A DNA stretch of 64,000 nt from Augochlora pura (Eukaryota; Arthropoda; Insecta; Hymenoptera; Halictidae), in NCBI RefSeq assembly GCF_028453695.1, contig NC_135778.1, positions 7,512,166 through 7,576,165 of the forward strand, read 5' to 3'. Shown here piece after piece: positions 60,415-64,000 of the stretch. The notes beneath the pieces are model-generated. The model ran no database searches, was not told where the DNA came from, and saw nothing but the letters and a program-made list of their open reading frames with translations. Each line of letters begins with the position of its first letter. Positions within the stretch are counted from its first letter, which is position 1. A program made the position numbers and the translations under genes.

Positions 60415-63064
60415 GTCCATGTCCTGAAAATAGAGAGCTTCCCTGAGAATCTTTTCCAAATTGGTATTATATGTGGGCAACTATGCTAACAATAGAAATT
60501 CATATATATCTCTACATTCGAACGTACTATGCACGCTTCGAAGTATTCTATTAAACTATAAAATAACGCTGACGCCATTTTGTTGATTCTTAATAAATAG
60601 TTTATTTATCATATATTTATTATCGTATAATGTGTCATTCGCTGCCAAGCCTAAATTATATGAAGTCATTCCCATTGCCATTTATATTTTATCATTCTCT
60701 ATAAGAAATAAAGTATTATTTTTGTCGAATTTCAACAAATAAGTTGAAATGCAAAGATCAATCAAATTATTATTTACCACCGAATATGTTTAAGATGTGA
60801 AGGCATGCGATGGTATATTGAATCTCTTCTGATCGTTATTGTTTTTGCTGAATTGATTCGTGTTAGTTACCTGGAATATCTTAAACGAAAAGGACGTATT
60901 TTATACCGTTCTTTAAATAATTAAAGTTCTGGTTAAAGTTCAATTTATAGTTCTAATAGTGTTTAATAATTAATTATTCCCATAACAAATTCATAATTCT
61001 AATAATTTTTGTAAAAAATTTTATTTGTAGTATATTTTCAAGTTTTTTACATATTTATATTTATGTTTGTGGCCACAAAAAATTTGCTAATTCGAAAGCC
61101 TGCAAGACGAGTATACTCGTCCTTGGCAGCGAATGGGTTAATAGATCAAATGTAACGCTAAGTACGTTTAGAGAATTAAAAACAAAGCTATTGTATTATC
61201 TTCAACTCGTTAAAATAACTAAAGAAAGGAAGGTGTACTAAATACAAACAATTTTTATTTTACATAAAGAATCTGCAGTGAACTCGTGACTTATCGGTAG
61301 ATAAGGATATTTATATTAATCCTGAAGGCGAAGTTATTGTCTCCTTTATTATGTATTGGAAAAGCACATAAAGAGACTACAATAATGTTAAAATAAAGTC
61401 ACCACGTTAAAGCTGACATTTTAATTTTCACAAACTCTTTCGGTCCGAGGAGACCGATCTAAATAATCTCGAAAGTTCATTACAGCTCGATAACGATCGA
61501 ATCTTTAAATACTGCGCGTGATTACGTCGACGGCGAGCACACAAATTCTGCAGTCTAATATTCAGTCGTTCGACGGACAAATCTCTTTGAAAAAAGAAAA
61601 GCAAACCAAACGACCGAGACAGTTCCTCTCGTTCGTTTATCGTCGCGTTTTCTTATTGGCGCGGGGTTAATAAGTTTTGGCCCTGGATCGTTGTTCGAAG
61701 TCAGAATCACGATCCACGAGAGACATTTTTGTTACGGGCCGAGATGTCGCTCTGAGGGAGTCTCATCGACGAGTGTGTACAAAAGTGCATGATTAATGAT
61801 CGCCGAGTATCGATGCATCTCGAAATAGAGGAGATCGAAAGGAGAAGAAAGAGCCCGGGGAAAAGGGATCAATCACGTGACGTGGCACAATCATCGAGGC
61901 AGCTGGCCCCGTAGCTTTTAATTGAGTCAATTTCGCCGAGTTCGTATTCAGTCTCGTTAACTAATCTACAGATTTTCCTCGCTAATTTAAATCTTTCGTG
62001 TTGTCACGGCTACGGCTAAATTTCCCGAGCAGCTGGATTCTTTTATTTTTCTCGCGAAACACGGGTAGGTTAACAGATTGAAAGTTTGGGCCGTGTAAAT
62101 TTTGAGAGTACGGAAAGATTAGGCGAATTTCGATATTTTATTTTCTTTCGTGAGAGAAACTAAAAAGAGAACTCCTGCGGCCGAAATAAATCGCAACCGA
62201 GGTTATGTCAGGTTATGTTTACGTCAGGTTGTGTTTCGCAGATTCGCCGCGAGAGAAAAGGCGGCAGAAATATTCCACCGAACAGGCGGAAAGGGGGAAA
62301 GACAGAGCCATTGCCGCGCGAACGATTAATCTGCGCGCATCGTTATCGGCGATCGGAAATTTGAACACGGCGCTTCGGAGCCCCGGAGGTAACAGATATG
62401 TTTCTGCATCACGCTCGATCAGGGACGCGCCTTTGAAAATTACTTCACCGAGCGTGTAATTTGATGCGGCGAACGAAGGAACGTAGGAACGAGGGGAACG
62501 GGCGAACGAGAAAGAAATGGAGGACGCGGACGAAGGAGAGACGCGGCGTGGGTGTGCGTACGGGGTCGGCCATATTGAAAAGACACAGCGGGACGCCCGC
62601 CGCGCCCACAGCTGCGCGCCGCGCGGCTCTTTCTCTCGCAATCAGCCCCCGGCTCCACGGTTCTTCCCGGTCTGCACACGGTCGTGCGTCTCACCTGGCA
62701 CCGTTGCGTTCGCTCCAATGATATCGACGCCTTTAATTTTTATTCGATTAGCCGCGCGCCGAGATAAACCCCGGCAACACGGAGCTCGTAGAATCGAATC
62801 GAACGACCGGCTTTCCAGCTGCCGCGTTATTCGCTGACTCTGGGAGGTCGTACACTTTGGGTCATCGGTTCGATCAAGCTTTTCTGATGAAACTCGTGCG
62901 CAATGAAAACGACAGGCAATGTTTTTCGTCAGTAATCTTTACTGGATTCTATTTTATGTGTTCACAAAGAAATTATCCAGGTGAAATACAATACAATGGG
63001 AAGAACAAAAAAGCGTAATCACTAGACTGCTAATGCTGTGTTTACGAGGTATTTTTTACAATTT

Positions 63065-63065
<1 letters not shown>
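60415..63065. other. non-coding stretch with one TTAA element and a GC-rich block
   Basis: Apart from the TTAA element at 60629-61141 and the GC/CpG-rich block at about 62.2-62.9 kb, I see nothing here. Open frames in the GC-rich block (for example 62219-62641 on -) overlap frames on the other strand and match no family. Confidence 0.5.
60629..61141. mobile_element. TTAA-type element, family G
   Basis: Inverted ends CATTCGCTGCCAAG and CTTGGCAGCGAATG are perfect over 14 bp. The right end continues GGG then TTAA, and the left TTAA is degraded. It is about 513 bp long and non-coding. A 12-bp palindrome-like ACGAGTATACTCGT lies near the right end. Confidence 0.78.
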
Positions 63066-63098
<33 letters not shown>

Positions 63099-63142
63099 CT
63101 TTATTAACGAGCTAGTAAGACCCTTTTGTGTTACATAGAGGT

Positions 63143-63242
63143 NNNNNNNNNNNNNNNNNNNNNNNNNNNNNNNNNNNNNNNNNNNNNNNNNNNNNNNNNN
63201 NNNNNNNNNNNNNNNNNNNNNNNNNNNNNNNNNNNNNNNNNN
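63143..63242. other. assembly gap, 100 N
   Basis: Exactly 100 unknown bases, inside the 3' untranslated part of the LINE fragment. Repeats often break assemblies, so the real length may differ. Confidence 0.99.
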
Positions 63243-63312
63243 ATACATAGTCCGGAATACATTTGAATAATATAAATTATAAATCATAATATAAGAGTGT
63301 GTCATGAATTAA

Positions 63313-63864
63313 TTACAGAGCGTGTGTTTTAATGGCCAGAGTTGCCGCCTTTGTAAATTGGCTCAATGAATTGCCAAAGAAGTCGATTTTTGGACTAAGT
63401 TTATTTGCTGTTCGTAATGCTCTCGTTATACAATTTTGAGATCCTAAATTGGTTTTAAAGTAATCTACGTGATATAATTCTTTTGAACGTATTGCTTTAG
63501 CAGGAACCTTTAGTTTCATCAGTTCTAGAATGGATGGACAATCGATTATTTGGTTAATAATTTTGAATACGAAAAGAATGTCTGCCAAAGTTCTTCTTTG
63601 TTTGAGTGTACTCGTGTTCATGGTATTAAGGATAGGTTCGTAATGGTGTGAATAATAAGGTATTGGTGTTCCAATTTTGAATGAAGCGAATCTCAAGAAT
63701 TTGTGCTGAATTGTTTCCAACTTATTGATATAACATTGTTGGTGAGGATTCCATATTTGCGAGCCATATTGAAGATGGTGGAGAACCAGCGATGAGTAAA
63801 GAATTTTTAGGATGGTCAGATTTTTGAAGTCTGAGTTTAATATGTTAATTATTATATTTAACAT
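63313..63864 (-). pseudogene. reverse transcriptase C-terminal fragment of a non-LTR retrotransposon
   Basis: The 183-codon open frame shows the thumb and C-terminal region common to jockey/CR1-type LINE polymerases: LYSSLVLHHLQYGSQIWNPH followed by KLETIQHKFLRF, then a RRTLADILFVFKIINQIIDC block. The catalytic palm with its F/YADD box is absent, and an in-frame stop lies two codons upstream of the first Met. The frame is therefore a truncated tail and not a functional enzyme. The intact frame after truncation suggests a fairly recent insertion. Confidence 0.8.
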
Positions 63865-64000
63865 GATCTAAAAAAATAAATTAAATTTCCTTGTTTCGCT
63901 TATATTTTCAGGACAATTATCTTCATTAATCGGAATTCTCTAGATATATTTATGACAGTACTATTTTTCTATGTACGTTAGTCGCACAACATTTAATAAC

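Larger units (their letters stand above)
63066..63866 (-). mobile_element. LINE 3' end (jockey/CR1-like), 5'-truncated
   Basis: The element reads on the - strand: the C-terminal part of a reverse-transcriptase polyprotein, a short 3' leader interrupted by a 100-N gap, then a TAA-type microsatellite tail (about ten ATT units at 63070-63098 on +). A 3' trinucleotide tail plus loss of the 5' part is typical of target-primed reverse transcription. Confidence 0.75.

Noticed and set aside
60256..60489. Open frames across the 100-N gap
   Set aside because: They are open only because N codons are read as X. There is no biological support.
1..64000. CRISPR arrays, prokaryotic operons, viral genes
   Set aside because: The tandem arrays lack spacer structure, no bacterial or viral protein was recognised, and both genes are intron-containing insect genes.

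Overview
The window looks like nuclear DNA of an insect, most likely a hymenopteran (bee or ant). The background is AT-rich with scattered CpG-rich islands, splice sites are short GT-AG, and many small DNA transposons are present. The two genes I recognise, vasa and cap-n-collar (cnc), are conserved insect genes. The placement in Hymenoptera is an inference from general character, not a proof. No prokaryotic gene, CRISPR array, rRNA or convincing tRNA was seen.

Genes. On the + strand, 12.4-16.2 kb holds a complete vasa gene: a DEAD-box RNA helicase of 649 residues with a non-coding first exon, three coding exons and a poly(A) signal. On the - strand, four exons of cnc (CNC-bZIP factor, homologue of Nrf1/Nrf2) lie at 41711-41401, 39597-39400, 17549-17306 and 16555-16331. 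Their phases join perfectly, and the introns are 1.8 kb, 21.85 kb and 0.75 kb. The cnc bZIP end and the Neh2-type N-terminus are not visible, so the gene should run off both ends of the window. That places vasa, on the opposite strand, inside a cnc intron of more than 16 kb, with its poly(A) signal only about 110 bp from a cnc exon.

Mobile DNA. About a dozen short elements have TTAA target duplications and CCC..GGG-like ends (piggyBac-type MITEs). They fall into at least six families, and some are inserted in one another: a three-level nest at 52.15-52.87 kb and a two-level nest at 19.73-20.23 kb. There are also a 222-bp mariner-type MITE (47.4 kb), a mariner remnant carrying the last codons of a transposase (28.5 kb), a mariner end at 38.48 kb, a long fold-back element (57.85-58.04 kb), and the 3' end of a jockey/CR1-like LINE on the - strand at 63.07-63.87 kb. 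No intact transposase was seen.

The rest is intronic or intergenic. It contains AT-rich DNA, seven short tandem arrays with units of 15-33 bp, simple repeats, and GC-rich CpG islands (3.9-4.4, 20.4-21.1, 24.5-25.6, 28.6-30.7, 32.6-33.2, 34.9-36.1, 42.0-42.9, 45.4-47.1, 49.8-51.0 and 62.2-62.9 kb). Open frames in these islands overlap on both strands, and I do not believe them as genes. The islands are better candidates for promoters or enhancers of cnc. Two 100-N gaps (60315-60414 and 63143-63242) mark assembly joins.
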